Assembly (NCBI RefSeq): GCF_000063605.1 | Contig: NC_009497.1 | Coordinates: 806,001 to 870,000, forward strand | DNA length: 64,000 nt | Direction of reading: 5' to 3' | Source of the DNA: Mycoplasmopsis agalactiae PG2 | Lineage (GTDB): Bacteria > Bacillota_I > Bacilli_A > Mycoplasmatales > Metamycoplasmataceae | Part shown: piece after piece, positions 19,890-30,583 of the stretch | Position numbering within the stretch: the stretch's first letter is position 1 | Layout of the letters: the number at the start of each line of letters is the position of its first letter | Translations under genes and position numbers: made by a program | The notes under the pieces: model-generated | Databases searched by the model: none | Seen by the model: the letters and a program-made list of their open reading frames with translations, nothing else | Told to the model about the DNA's origin: nothing

Positions 19890-20366
19890 TCAATAAAAAT
19901 GCTCTAGTAAAAGGATTTGAACGAGTGCCAACTGCAGTGATGTTTAATTTATCCTTTGAACCTTGCACCAAAATGTGCTTATTTTCTGAATTCTTAAAAT
20001 GTTTTTGCAATGCTTTAACTATTTTGTCATAGTTTGGATTTTCTGAAAATTCACTTGATAGTTGTTTTGAAAGTTATTTCTTATCATTTTCAGACAATTT
20101 ACTCATATCTATTTTATTTTAAAAGCGCTTGCTGGAGTTATTGACGAGGCATCATCTTTTTTATCTTTGTCAGATTGCCTGCCTCTGTTTTATCTTTTTC
20201 AGTCTTTTTGACCCCCGCTGGCATGATGCCTTTTGCTGGCGTTTTAGTACCTTTTTGACTTCACATGGTTTTTCTGCTAGTCTACTGTTTTATTCTTTAG
20301 TATCGCCACATTTAGATGCTACAAAAGGAATTGCAGCTAATGAAGATAGCGATCCAAGCAATAAAA
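19890..20366 (-). pseudogene. Decayed vsp-like lipoprotein remnant
   Basis: On the minus strand, from 20366, the sequence reads FLLLGSLSSLAAIPFVASKC then GDTKE and a stop. This is a vsp signal and lipobox without the ATG and first Lys/Ser codons. Lys/Pro-rich pieces follow in shifting frames (DKDKKDDASSITPASA), then SENPNYDKIVKALQKHFKN with further stops. The 5' end is cut exactly where the vsp copy 6 terminator begins, and no 5' palindrome block precedes it. Confidence 0.78.
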
Positions 20367-20390
20367 AAACATCAGATAATTTGCTGATGT
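20362..20390 (-). terminator. Terminator after vsp copy 6
   Basis: ACATCAG (20369-20375) pairs with CTGATGT (20384-20390); on the minus strand it runs into seven T. Confidence 0.75.
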
Positions 20391-20430
20391 CTATGTCATA
20401 TTTATAATAATAGTAGTAATATCAAATAAT

Positions 20431-21426
20431 TTATTCGTATTTAGGTAATAGTCTTCCAATATCTGTTCCAATTTCATCAGTATTGTTTGCAGGTCTTATA
20501 TCTGTACTATAAGTAGTAAATTTGTAAAGAATTACTTTATCTTTTGTTGTAACTTTAGCTACATTTTTATTGTAGTCAACATTAAGATGAAAATCTTTTG
20601 TTCCTAACATTTTTTCTATTTTATCTTTTATCTTTTTTTGAGAAACAGAATTATATCTACTTGGATCATGTATAAAGTTTCCTAGATTTTCCATGTTTGG
20701 TTTAGCAGGCTGCTCTGTTTTACTTGGCTTAGCAGGTTGATCAGTACCATTTGGTTTTGTTGTAGAGGTGTCGGAATCTGTTTGTGCAACAAATTCATAT
20801 TTACCCGAAACTAATTTTGAATCTTTATTAGCTTCAATAATAAGTTTATTGTCTTTAAATTCTACTGTTTTTATGTCACCTAATCTTAAAGACTCTAAAC
20901 CTTGTACTTTCTTTAAAACATCCAACACATCTTCAAAAAGAACATTATTTTTAGCTAACTTGTTTAGTTCTTGTTTAACAGATTCTTCGAGTTTATTTAG
21001 ATCAATTTTGTTCGATTCCATTAAAGTGTCAGATTCTGATTGTGCCGAAAACTCATATTTACCTGAAACTAGTTTTGAACCTTCTTTAGCTGCAATAACA
21101 AGTTTTTTATCTTTGAATTCAACTGTTGATAGATCTTCAGCTTTTATGTCTTTTAAGCCTTCAACAGTTTTTAGAATGACAAGAACTTCTTCTTTCTTAA
21201 CACCATCTTTAGCTAATTTATTCAATTGGGCTTGAATAGTTTGGTCAAGTTTACTTAAATCTACAGTTGTAGATGTTGACGGAGTTGAATCTGTTTGACC
21301 TCCGCCCTGTGTGTCTGCTGGATTTTTGTTTCCTTCTTCTTTAGTACCACCACACTTAGCTGCAACAAAAGGAATTGCTGCTAAAGAAAATAGTGATCCA
21401 AGCAATAAAAACTTTGATTTTTTCAT
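20431..21426 (-). CDS. vsp: Variable surface lipoprotein (vsp copy 6), inverted
   Basis: A 331-residue lipoprotein with signal MKKSKFLLLGSLFSLAA and Cys25. Two related but diverged modules of about 85 residues follow (VDLSKLDQTIQAQLNKL and IDLNKLEESVKQELNKL). Then comes a short NGTDQPAKPSKTEQPAKP linker and a unique 80-residue C-terminal domain ending RLLPKYE. The second module is the likely relative of the C-terminal half of vsp copy 5. It lies next to xer1, divergently. Confidence 0.92.
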   Translation of the reverse strand: MKKSKFLLLGSLFSLAAIPFVAAKCGGTKEEGNKNPADTQGGGQTDSTPSTSTTVDLSKLDQTIQAQLNKLAKDGVKKEEVLVILKTVEGLKDIKAEDLSTVEFKDKKLVIAAKEGSKLVSGKYEFSAQSESDTLMESNKIDLNKLEESVKQELNKLAKNNVLFEDVLDVLKKVQGLESLRLGDIKTVEFKDNKLIIEANKDSKLVSGKYEFVAQTDSDTSTTKPNGTDQPAKPSKTEQPAKPNMENLGNFIHDPSRYNSVSQKKIKDKIEKMLGTKDFHLNVDYNKNVAKVTTKDKVILYKFTTYSTDIRPANNTDEIGTDIGRLLPKYE

Positions 21427-21501
21427 AAATTTATCCTTTCTTTAAAGGCTGTAAAACAGCCTTAAAAATGTTTTCAAAATCTATTAATAAATATCAAAAG
21501 T
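21427..21501 (-). repeat. vsp 5' conserved block, copy 6 (G-type palindrome)
   Basis: Inverted block with palindrome AAGGCTGTAAAACAGCCTT (21445-21463), the same arm variant as copy 5. The spacer upstream of the palindrome also differs (GATTTTGAAAACATT instead of GATTTATAAAGCATT). Confidence 0.88.
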
Positions 21502-21707
21502 AATTAATTTATGATAAGTTATGCTGTTAAATTCAAACCAATATACAAAAAGAAGCCCACAAGCTATAACAAAGTTTAAAATAAGTAATTATTGGGCTCT
21601 AATTATGGGGCATTAATCATCTATTTTTCTAGACAATTCATAATCTTATTTATATAAATGGGCTATCAATATTAGAGTCTAATAAATCAAAAAACATAGG
21701 AGTCAAT

Positions 21708-22457
21708 ATGGTAGAAACCTTTATCACATTTTGCGAACGTAAGAATTTAGCAAAAAGCACTATTGATGCTTACAAAAATATTCTTTTGAATATTTTGTCA
21801 GTTGAAACTAACAAACATCTTGCTATTATGAAAATAATAACAAATCAACAACTCAAAGCAAACACGCAACGTCTTTACAGGCAAGTGTATGCCTTATACT
21901 TAAAATTTAGTAATCAAAAGAAAAACTATAAAGATATAGCTGTACTAAAAGTAAAGCCTGTGCAATCTATTTATAGACCTGTTCTTACAAAAGCACAAGT
22001 ATATAGAAGAACTAATATTATGCATAAGGATAAGCCTAAAGTAGTGTTTTACAAACTACTTATCCGCTTTATGTTTGAAACAGGAATTAGAATAGGTGAA
22101 CTTAAAACAATTAATGAAGAAGACAAGCGCATATATGTTAATGGCAAGGGCAATAAAGACCGTCAGGTTTTTTATAATGCTGAAACTTATGAAAACTTAA
22201 AGATGTTTAAAGATAAAATCAAAACAGTGTCGTATATCACTGTTTCAAAGGCCATTAAGCATTTTTTAGGCAATGAATATAGCCCCCATTCATTGCGTAG
22301 ATCATTTGCTTCATTTATGCTAAAAAAAGGAGCATTGCCTAAAATGGTGCAAAGGCAAATGGGTCATTCAAGTATAGCAACTACATTTGCCTACCAGCAA
22401 TTAGATGAAAATGAAAACTATCGAATTTATAGAAAAATAATGCTTAATAGTAAGTAG
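21708..22457 (+). CDS. xer1: Tyrosine recombinase of the Xer1 type (vsp switching recombinase)
   Basis: A 249-residue tyrosine recombinase with an N-terminal SAM-like core-binding region (residues 1-85) and a C-terminal catalytic domain. The catalytic set is complete: Arg128 (ETGIRIGEL), a Lys in NGKGNK (147 or 150), His194 and Arg197 (HSLRRSF), His220 (MGHSS) and Tyr229 (FAYQQL). AGGAG precedes the ATG. In M. agalactiae a recombinase in this position catalyses vpma inversions, so its placement beside vsp copy 6 supports the same role here. It is too short and wrongly placed for a phage integrase. Confidence 0.93.
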   Translation: MVETFITFCERKNLAKSTIDAYKNILLNILSVETNKHLAIMKIITNQQLKANTQRLYRQVYALYLKFSNQKKNYKDIAVLKVKPVQSIYRPVLTKAQVYRRTNIMHKDKPKVVFYKLLIRFMFETGIRIGELKTINEEDKRIYVNGKGNKDRQVFYNAETYENLKMFKDKIKTVSYITVSKAIKHFLGNEYSPHSLRRSFASFMLKKGALPKMVQRQMGHSSIATTFAYQQLDENENYRIYRKIMLNSK

Positions 22458-22510
22458 AATGCTTATGCAAGACGTAGCTTTATATTCTAACTTACAGCAT
22501 CAATTTTATT

Positions 22511-22537
22511 TTGCAATCATAAAATTTAATTTATAAT
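22511..22537 (+). promoter_or_regulatory. Promoter of tRNA-Lys
   Basis: TTGCAA (22511-22516) and TATAAT (22532-22537), 11 nt before the tRNA. Confidence 0.55.
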
Positions 22538-22548
22538 ATTTTTGTTAT

Positions 22549-22624
22549 GCGTCGTTAGCTCAGTTGGTAGAGCAGCTGGCTCTTAACCAGCGGGTCACAG
22601 GTTCGAGCCCTGTACGACGTACCA
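22549..22624 (+). tRNA. tRNA-Lys (anticodon CUU)
   Basis: Cloverleaf with acceptor GCGTCGT/ACGACGT (G-U at the first pair), D arm TTAGCTCAGTTGGTAGAGC, anticodon loop CTCTTAA, T arm GGTTCGAGCC and encoded CCA. The terminator hairpin GCAATC...GATTGC follows at 22649-22675. Confidence 0.95.
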
Positions 22625-22648
22625 TATCTTAAATATAATAGACCTTGA

Positions 22649-22676
22649 GCAATCGACTAAATGTTGATTGCTTTTA
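22649..22676 (+). terminator. Terminator after tRNA-Lys
   Basis: GCAATC (22649-22654) pairs with GATTGC (22666-22671), followed by T-rich sequence. Confidence 0.65.
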
Positions 22677-22794
22677 ATTTATTCTAAAAAATTATTTTTT
22701 GGTATTATTTGAATAATATTATTGCTAGCATAATATAAGCAATAATTTCTAGTAAATTCAAGCTATTAATTATATATTTAACAACGGAGGTTAT

Positions 22795-24639
22795 ATGACG
22801 CCTACACGCATAATTCCATTAGGTGGAGTACAAGAAATAGGTAAATCTACTTTAATAATTGAGCATGGCAAACACATTGTAATTATTGATGCAGGTATTA
22901 AATTTGCTGACACAGCAACGACCGGTATCAAAGGCATTGTTCCTGATTATAAATACTTAAAAGAAAGAAAAGACAACATCGAAGGTCTTTTTATAACCCA
23001 CGGTCACGAGGATCATATTGGTGGCGTTGTTTATTTAGTTAAGCAAGTTCATCTAAAAAGAATTTATGCTCCCAGAATAGCAATTCAATATTTAAAACTT
23101 AAATTTGAAGAGCACAAAATCACTCACAAAGTAGAATTTATTGAAATTGAAAAATCTGCTGTCCATGAATTTGGAAATGGTCAAGTAAAAGTAGACTTTT
23201 GAACAGCACAGCACTCAATTCCTGATGCTTTTGGTATTAGAGTTACTACTCCTAATGGTTCAGTTATGTGTACTGGTGACTTTAGATTTGACTATAACCC
23301 TATTGGTGAAATCTATACTGATTTTACTAAGCTTGATGCTATAGGAAAAGAAGGTCTTACCGTCTTATTATCTGATTCAACTAATGCTATGCGTCCTTTT
23401 CACTCACCAAGTGAAAATGATATCTTAATAGATATTGAACGTCATATGCGTTCAGCTACTAGAAAAATAATAGTTACTGCCTTTGCTTCTAACTTAACTA
23501 GAGTAAAAGCTATCATTGACCTTGCAGTTAAATTAAAGAAAAAAGTGGCTTGCTTTGGTCGTTCAATGGTTCAAGGCATCAAAATTGGCCGTAAATTAGG
23601 AAACATAAAAGCTCCAGCAAGCATTTTTATTGAAAAAAGAGAAATATCAAAAGTTCCCGAGAATCAATTAGTTGTTTTAACAACTGGTAGCCAAGGTGAG
23701 CAATTAGCTGCACTATCAAGAATGAGCTATGGCAAGCATGCTAATATCAAAATAGAAAAAGGTGATATGGTTATCTTTTCATCAAACCCTATTCCTGGTA
23801 ACAGAATGGTTGTTGAACTTCTTATTAACCGTTTAGCAAAACTAGGAGCCATTATCAAAGAAAATGGTCCAGATGGTTACTTGCACACTTCAGGACACGC
23901 CTACAAACATGAACATGATAAAATCTTCCAGCTAACTAGACCTAAATTCTTTATACCATACCATGGTGAATATAGAATGTGTGTAGCCCATGGTGAAAGC
24001 GCTGTGCGTAATGGTGTAAACAAAAACAACATTTTCATTCCTGAAATTGGTCAAGTATTCAATATGGTTGACAACCAAATTATTCCAACAACTGAAAAAA
24101 TTGAATACGGCCCAATTTACATCGATGGAACAACCACACTAAGTGTAACTGGTAGCACACTAAAAGAAAGAAACGAGCTAGCTAACAGCGGCTTTGTTAA
24201 TATAATTATGACAATTGATAAAGACAAAAACGAAATAGTTGGCAGACCACATCTTATTAGTCGTGGAAGCTTCTATGTCAAAACTTCTTTAGCTCTAGTT
24301 GAAGAAGCTAAGCGTATAGCTCATGGTGCTGTGCTTTATCACATCAAAAATAGCCAAACTTGAAACATTGTTGAACTAAAACAGTTAATCATAGATCGAC
24401 TAGAATCCTTGTTTTATAAGGAAAAACGTCGTAGACCTATTATTATTCCTACTTTCTTGTTTACTAAGGAAGAAACTGACCCTCTTTTTGAAAAGGCAAC
24501 AATTAAATTTGAAAACAAAAACATTGATTCTAAGAAAAGAGAAGCAAATCAAAAAGTTCTTAAAGAACTTCAAGAAGAGATTTTTGGAACTTCAAACGAA
24601 TTTACAGAAGACTTCAGAGATGAAGTTGATGATGAATAA
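22795..24639 (+). CDS. rnjA: Ribonuclease J
   Basis: A 614-residue RNA-degrading and -maturing exo/endonuclease of the metallo-beta-lactamase/beta-CASP family. The metal motif HGHEDH is at residues 69-74. It is followed by the beta-CASP region, with TTGSQGEQ and the later HTSGHAYKHEHD. TGA codons at 23200 and 24361 are Trp. GGAGG precedes the ATG. The acidic/basic C-terminal tail (EEIFGTSNEFTEDF) is typical of mollicute forms. Confidence 0.95.
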
Positions 24640-24653
24640 TATTATTCATTTAT

Positions 24654-24680
24654 AAGGCATCCTTCTCAGGGTGCTTTTTT
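24654..24680 (+). terminator. Terminator after rnjA
   Basis: AAGGCATCC pairs (one G-U) with GGGTGC, followed by TTTTTT. Confidence 0.8.
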
Positions 24681-24776
24681 GAAAAAATTCTGCCTGCTTT
24701 TCCATCCTTAACGCTTAAAATAACTAAATATATATAATTATCTAAGATTATTTTTATGCTTATTTTAAGGATATAA

Positions 24777-25973
24777 ATGAACAGAACTGTAGCTAAAATA
24801 TTATCATCATCAATTGCCACTTTGCCTATATCAATACCATTATTATCAGCTAGTTGTCAAAATCAAAATAACTAATCATTAATAAGTAGCACTAACACTC
24901 ATGTTCCTGATGTAAGACATAAATTTGTTACTCAAGCAAACTTACCAAACCAAATTTTAAGCATGTTTCCTTCAATGCTTGGTGCTTTAATCTTGAATAA
25001 TGTTGAAAAAGTGAAGAAGGCAAAAGAAGTAAAAGAAAAGAGCGAAAAAGAAAAGCCTGAATCAAGTGTTTTTGAATCAGAAATTAAAGATGGCTTTGAT
25101 TTTATTATTGAAAATCAAAAAGATCTTTTTGCAATTGATACGCCTTCTTTTGCTAATGGAATGAAGCAAATCTTTCTTAGTTTAAATCCTGAGTACGCTT
25201 CTAGATATGATGCTAAAATTATTGGCGCTGGTTTTAATGACCTGGAAGGCACTTTAGCTCTAGCTGTTCAAATTCTTCATAAGCCTGAATCAAATATTGA
25301 GAACAATAAAGACAACAAATATGTTCAAAAACTAGAATTTACTGGCTTTAGGAAATTTGATGCCTCAGATAGCAATAAAAATGTTATAAAACTAAATTAT
25401 GGTAAGGAAAACTTGCTAAACTCTTATGAAAAAGGAACTAGTCTTTACGAATATATTGCTAGAAAAGTACTTAGAAACTATATAAATGATAGCCCTACCC
25501 CTGTTGAAATTAATGGCACAGGCTGAACAGTTATTAAAAGACTTCTTGCTTTGCCAAATGCATCAAGGCAAATACCTGTTAATGCAAATGATTATCTTGA
25601 AATATATAAAACTAATAGCAAAAAGCTGACTCTCATGGATATAATATCACGTAAACATGGCGCTATAGTCTATCCATTTTTTGGTTTGTTTGAGGACTAC
25701 CGTAACATCTACAATGATCCAACTGATGATAATTTAAAAGTTTATCTTTATAAAAACTCTAGAAAGCAAGACATTTTAAAAGTCAAAATGACTCTTACTG
25801 TAAATGCCGGAATCCAAGACATATACACAAATATTGACAGAGACACTAGTGGTAAGCCTAAGATAACATTTGCTTTAGAAGCAGAAGCCCCATATGATGA
25901 ATTAATTCCAGATATTTCTGATAAAGTAGAAAATGTGCTTAAGCCTTCAAGAGATTTTAACTTTCCTTATTAA
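24777..25973 (+). pseudogene. Lipoprotein gene interrupted by one in-frame stop
   Basis: From ATG 24777, preceded by AAGGAT, a lipoprotein signal MNRTVAKILSSSIATLPIS ends in Cys27 (LSASC). Codon 33 (24873-24875) is TAA. The same frame then stays open for another 365 codons to 25973, with one TGA-Trp at 25524. The protein would be a 398-residue-scale surface lipoprotein of unknown family with no repeats. One base change at codon 33 would restore it. Translation could instead restart at ATG 24963, but that form would lack a signal. Confidence 0.8.
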
Positions 25974-26000
25974 GCTAATTTACAGACTTATAAGTCAATT

Positions 26001-26024
26001 TGCAAGCAATGCTTGCACTTTTTT
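26001..26024 (+). terminator. Terminator after the interrupted lipoprotein gene
   Basis: TGCAAGC-AAT-GCTTGCA followed by CTTTTTT. Confidence 0.85.
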
Positions 26025-26092
26025 AAAATAATGCTTGTCAGCTAATATAGCATAATTTCAAATAATAATCTATGATTTTAATGGAGATAAGC

Positions 26093-28510
26093 ATGACAGA
26101 ATCAAGCAAACCTAAAATCATAAATGAAACTAAATTTGTTAAGTCTTACTTTAATCAAGACTACTTTTTATGACACAGTGCTCAAGAATTTGAAGCTGAT
26201 TATATAAATCCTTTAATCTTACCAAATGAAAAAGATGAATTATTAGAAGATGATGAATATGATGAATCAGATATAGGAAGTTCGATCTGAACTAGACTTA
26301 TCAATGAAAATTTAGACACAAGTGTGCAAACCGTGAATGCACAATCCAATATTTTTGCTAGCATCCAAAATCAACTTAATCTATGAGCAACTAATGAGTT
26401 ATTCAGCGGACTAAAATACAAAATTGTTTCTCCTAAAGGCGACCTAAAAACTAGAATAAATGAAACAAATAAATTGCTTGCTGATTCTTCATGTGATGTA
26501 ATTATAAATAGCTATTTTGGCTATGAAATAGATGAATTCGTCATTTACACAAACCCTTTTGCTTTTAGTAAATTGCAAAATAAGCTATACCTGTCTAAGC
26601 TTTCTACACATGTTAAAATTGACACACTTTTATCATTAAAATTCGCATATGAAATATTACAAAAACAAAAAATTCAAGTAAATAATGCCTATGTAATTAT
26701 TGTTGATTCACAAATGCCACAAACTCAAGGAATTTGTAAATTTGTATGCACTGAATTATGCCATATGTCAAGAAATAAATATACTTTTGATAAAGAAGCC
26801 TGGGATACTATAAAACAGGCTTTAAATGACAAAATGAACCCTTACTTTAAAGACAGAAAAGCGTTCATTAATTATATGAATCAAGGATGAGCACTAGTTA
26901 AAAATGAGCTTAGTTTTAATAAACACAATGGTAAACTACCTAAGACATTTAATTATGTTGAATGTCTTAAAAAAAATTATGGATTAAAGTCAATTAAAAA
27001 TGCCGACAAAAGAAATAACTTCTTCAAATTTGATGTTGATGAACCTTTTGATTCAGAGCTATATTTAGGGGATTTTGACAGAATCATCAACAGAATCATT
27101 AGTGCATATAGCATAACCAAGCCTGATCTTAGTTTCTTTGATGCAAAAACTGATGATAATACTGCACTTAATAATGACTATAATCATTTTGGCAAAAATG
27201 ATCTTTTGGCTAAAGACTATCTGCTTGCTTCACTAGGCAAAGAAAATATTTTTAACAGGCAAATTTTCTCTGAATTACGAATTAACCTTATAGCTAATAA
27301 TAAAGCAGGCAGAACATTTAATAAAGCTAAAGAAAACTTTATTGAAAAAGTTCAACAATCCTATAAAACAGGTGATTTTTTCAAATCACTTGTTATTGAA
27401 AAATATCTAAGTGAGCTTCATATTAAGGACCAAAAAATAGTTTGGTATGACTATGAATCATTTATGAGTTTGTTGCCAGTAATTGATGATTTTTCGCCTT
27501 ATTCGCAAATAGTTAACCAGGTATCAATCATTGACACAATTAACGGCAAAATTATCACAAATACACAAGAAGATATAGTTTATGATCCTAAAAATATATC
27601 AATTTTTAACCTCATTTCTATCTTAAAAAATTTATATGATAGACAAGGTGATAAATATATTGTCTATAACAAAGGTTTTGAAAATACACGTAATATGGAG
27701 ATAGCTACATGAGCTCAGAATCATAATTTTGATGAATCATTTATTAAAGAGTTAAATGAAAAACTATCAATAAAGCCGGATGATGTAATGACTTTTGCCA
27801 ACTATATTAATAGCAGAACTATAGATTTATATGAGCTATTTTCAAGACCAAGCAAAAAAATGAAATTTGATGATGGCAAAATTTACCAAAATATTCATAT
27901 TGCAATAGATGAATCTAAACTTAACTCTAATATTAAAGGCAAACATAATTCAGTTACTACTTTTAGCCAAAAAGGCTATATTATAGAACCAAAAGTTGAT
28001 AAGCAACTTATTAACTTTACAATTAATGACGTTGATAATCAAACCTTAGATGGACTAGAAAATCCTACTGAAGTTCAAACTTCAGCTATGTCATCAATTC
28101 TTAATTTAAATGTGTTTTTAAAAGACTTAAAAGGTATGGGTTCTATTAAAAAAGTTGAGCATTTAATAACATCTAAAAAGATTCAATTGGAACACATGAT
28201 AACACCTTATCCTGATCTTAAAAAAGTTCATAATGGTTCAGAAGCAATGGAAATTGCTATCAAAAGATATGCTAACTTAATTGATGGCAATGTCTGGGAA
28301 GAAAATCTTTCAAACTTAAAGAAATATTGCCACAATGACGTTTTAGCAATGATCATGGCTTTTAATTTCATTGAAAAAATTGTTAGTGATATTTTCCCTG
28401 AAATAAATGAATTGAAATACACATTCAATAATAGTTATCAATACCTATTAAACAGGCATAAATGACAAATTGAAGTTATTAATTATAAAGAAAGAGCAAC
28501 CAAAAAATAG
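26093..28510 (+). CDS. DUF2779-like protein, probable two-domain nuclease
   Basis: An 805-residue cytosolic protein, open only with TGA as Trp, with GGAGATAAGC before the ATG. The C-terminal half carries motifs like a DEDD 3'-5' exonuclease: WYDYESF with Asp453 and Glu455, a middle KYIVYNKGFENTRN, and KKYCHNDVLAMIMAF near 744. The N-terminal half (SCDVIINSYFGYEID; LYLSKLSTHVKIDTLLSLKF) looks like the RecB-like part of DUF2779 proteins. The family is conserved in mollicutes without a proven function, and the nuclease role is inference. It is a single-gene unit ending at a terminator. Confidence 0.65.
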
Positions 28511-28523
28511 GCTGCTCTTTTAT
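28489..28523. terminator. Terminator between the DUF2779-like gene and the small lipoprotein gene
   Basis: AAAGAGCA (28491-28498) pairs with TGCTCTTT (28513-28520), T-rich on + and A-rich on -. Confidence 0.75.
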
Positions 28524-28531
28524 TGTTATTG

Positions 28532-28999
28532 TTAAATTACTTCTCAAGTTGTTCAAGGATCAACTTTTGGTTCATCCTTAATTTTTAAGTGTGGGTATAA
28601 GCCGTCGAAAATTGTCACTTCTTTGGAAGGTTCCGTTTTCACTTTTTTGCCTTTCTTTGAATTTACATCATTAACAATTGCTCCAGTGTATCATGATTCA
28701 AAAATGCTACCATTAGATGCTGATTGGTTCGCTATTGTTTTTGGCATTGGTGGAGTCATTGGAGCTTTTTCCATTTTCTTCTCAGGAGTTACTGCTAAAG
28801 ACTTTTTATCCTTTCCTTCCATTTTGCCTTCAGTTTTCTCCATTACATCCTTTTTAGGAGTCATTTTCATTTGCTTTTCTTCTTTTTTCTCTTCTTTTTT
28901 GTTCATTTCTGCTGTGTTATCAGTACATGATGCAGCCACTATTGGTGCAGCAAATAAAGTTGCAGGTGCTGCTAACAGCATTAATTTGTTTTTCTTCAT
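28532..28999 (-). CDS. Small lipoprotein rich in Met, Lys and Pro
   Basis: A 155-residue lipoprotein with signal MKKNKLMLLAAPATLFAAP and Cys25 (VAASC). The mature part begins with a charged Glu/Lys stretch and an unusual Met/Lys/Pro-rich segment (KMTPKKDVMEKTEGKMEGK), then a short acidic domain with Trp from TGA codons. GAGGAC precedes the start. Family not recognised. It is likely surface-exposed. Confidence 0.8.
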
Positions 29000-29139
29000 T
29001 TTGTCCTCTCAAATCAAAATATAGAATAGTGAACTTTGGTAAGCTCGCGAATCAGTATACTTAAAACACATTTATTAGTATCTTGGTATGGAATGCATTT
29101 CATATTTGTATAAATATGTTTCCATATGTATTTAAAAAA

Positions 29140-29164
29140 ATAAAAATCTGGACAACCAGATTTA
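29140..29164 (-). terminator. Terminator after gatB
   Basis: AAATCTGG (29144-29151), loop ACAA, CCAGATTT (29156-29163). On the minus strand it is followed by a T-rich run. Confidence 0.8.
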
Positions 29165-30583
29165 TTATTTAAATTTTTCATTCAAAATTTTGAGTAACAC
29201 TTCATTTGCTTTTTGTGGGTTGACTTTGCCCCCTCAAACTTTCATTATGTTTCCTAAAACAAATTTAATCACTTTTTCACTACGTTCAGTATACTCTGTC
29301 ACTAGCGCTTCATTCTTTGCAATAATTTCATTAACTCACTTAGTTATGATATTTTCATCGCTAATTTGTACTAAGTCATGCTCTTTTATTAATTGATCTA
29401 TATCTCCATCAAAATTAACCAATAAAGGCACTATTTTTTTAAATGACTTGCCAGAAATAATTTCTTTGTCTAATAAATCAATTGTTTTTTCTAAATCAGT
29501 TGTTTTAATATTTAATTCATATGCCTTAACATTTTTACTGTTAGCTAATGACACAACTTCAGCAAAAAATAGCTTGCTTAATTTGTTTCTATCAGCATAA
29601 TTAATAGAATCAAAATAGTTTGCTAACTCAATATCATTAGTTAAACTTTTGATATAAATGTCTTGAATTTCTTCTTTTTTATATCTGCTTTCTTTCTCTC
29701 AAGGCAGTTCATTTAACTTTACATTATTAATAAATTCATCACTTAATTTAATAAATGGAATATTAGATTCTGGAAAGTACTTATAGTCAATTGTGCCTGT
29801 TTTAGTGCGCATTACAATTGTACTTTGAGTCTCTTCATCATATCTTTTTGTTTGTTGTAAAATAGGCTCATTGGTTAAAATTTTCTGCTCTTGTAATTTT
29901 ATTTCATATTCAATTGCATTCTTAATTGCTCTAAAACTGTTTATGTTTTTTATCTCAACTTTAGTGCCAAATTTACTATATCCTTTTGGCCTAAGTGAAA
30001 TATTAATATCAGCTCTTAGTGAGCCTTGTTCCATTTTTGCACTAGAAATATTTAACGAAAGTGCAATTCTTCTAATCATATCAACATAAGCAACAGCTTC
30101 ATCAGCACTGCTTATTACTGGATTTGAAACTATTTCAATTAGTGGCACACCTGCACGGTTATAATCTAATTTAGTTTTTTCTCCATGATACTGTCTAGCT
30201 GTATCTTCTTCCAAATGAATTCTTTCAATGCTTATTTTTTTAGTACCTAAATCAGTATTTATTTCAACATATCCATTTGAACCAATAGGCCTATAAAACT
30301 GAGTTATTTGATAACCTTTAGGCAAGTCAGGATAAAAATAATTCTTTCTATCAAAATGCAGCTCGCGATCTATAGTCATATTTAGTGCTTTAGCTAGCTT
30401 AATTCCAGAAACAACAGCCTCTTTATTAAGCAATGGAAGAGTACCTGGATATCCCAAATCAATCTGATTTACAGTAGTATTGGCTTCAGCATTAAAGTCA
30501 ATTTTTGAAGGCGAAAACATTTTTGTTTTAGTGTTGAGTTCAAGGTGAATTTCAATTCCGATAATTGCTTCAAAATTATTCAT
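29165..30583 (-). CDS. gatB: Asp/Glu-tRNA amidotransferase subunit B
   Basis: Kinase-like subunit of GatCAB, which converts Glu-tRNA-Gln to Gln-tRNA-Gln (and in some species Asp-tRNA-Asn). It has 472 residues with TGA-Trp codons. The start MNNFEAIIGIEIHLELNTKTKMF and LDYNRAGVPLIEIVS are family hallmarks, and the C-terminal YqeY-like tail is present. Its ATG overlaps the gatA stop, with the order gatC-gatA-gatB. Confidence 0.97.

Noticed and set aside
20129-20407. 92-codon plus-strand ORF
   Set aside because: Antisense to the vsp remnant and no ribosome-binding site.
21708-22457. Integrase of a prophage or integrative element
   Set aside because: No phage or conjugation genes nearby. The tRNA-Lys downstream shows no attachment-site repeat, and the gene's position beside vsp fits Xer1.
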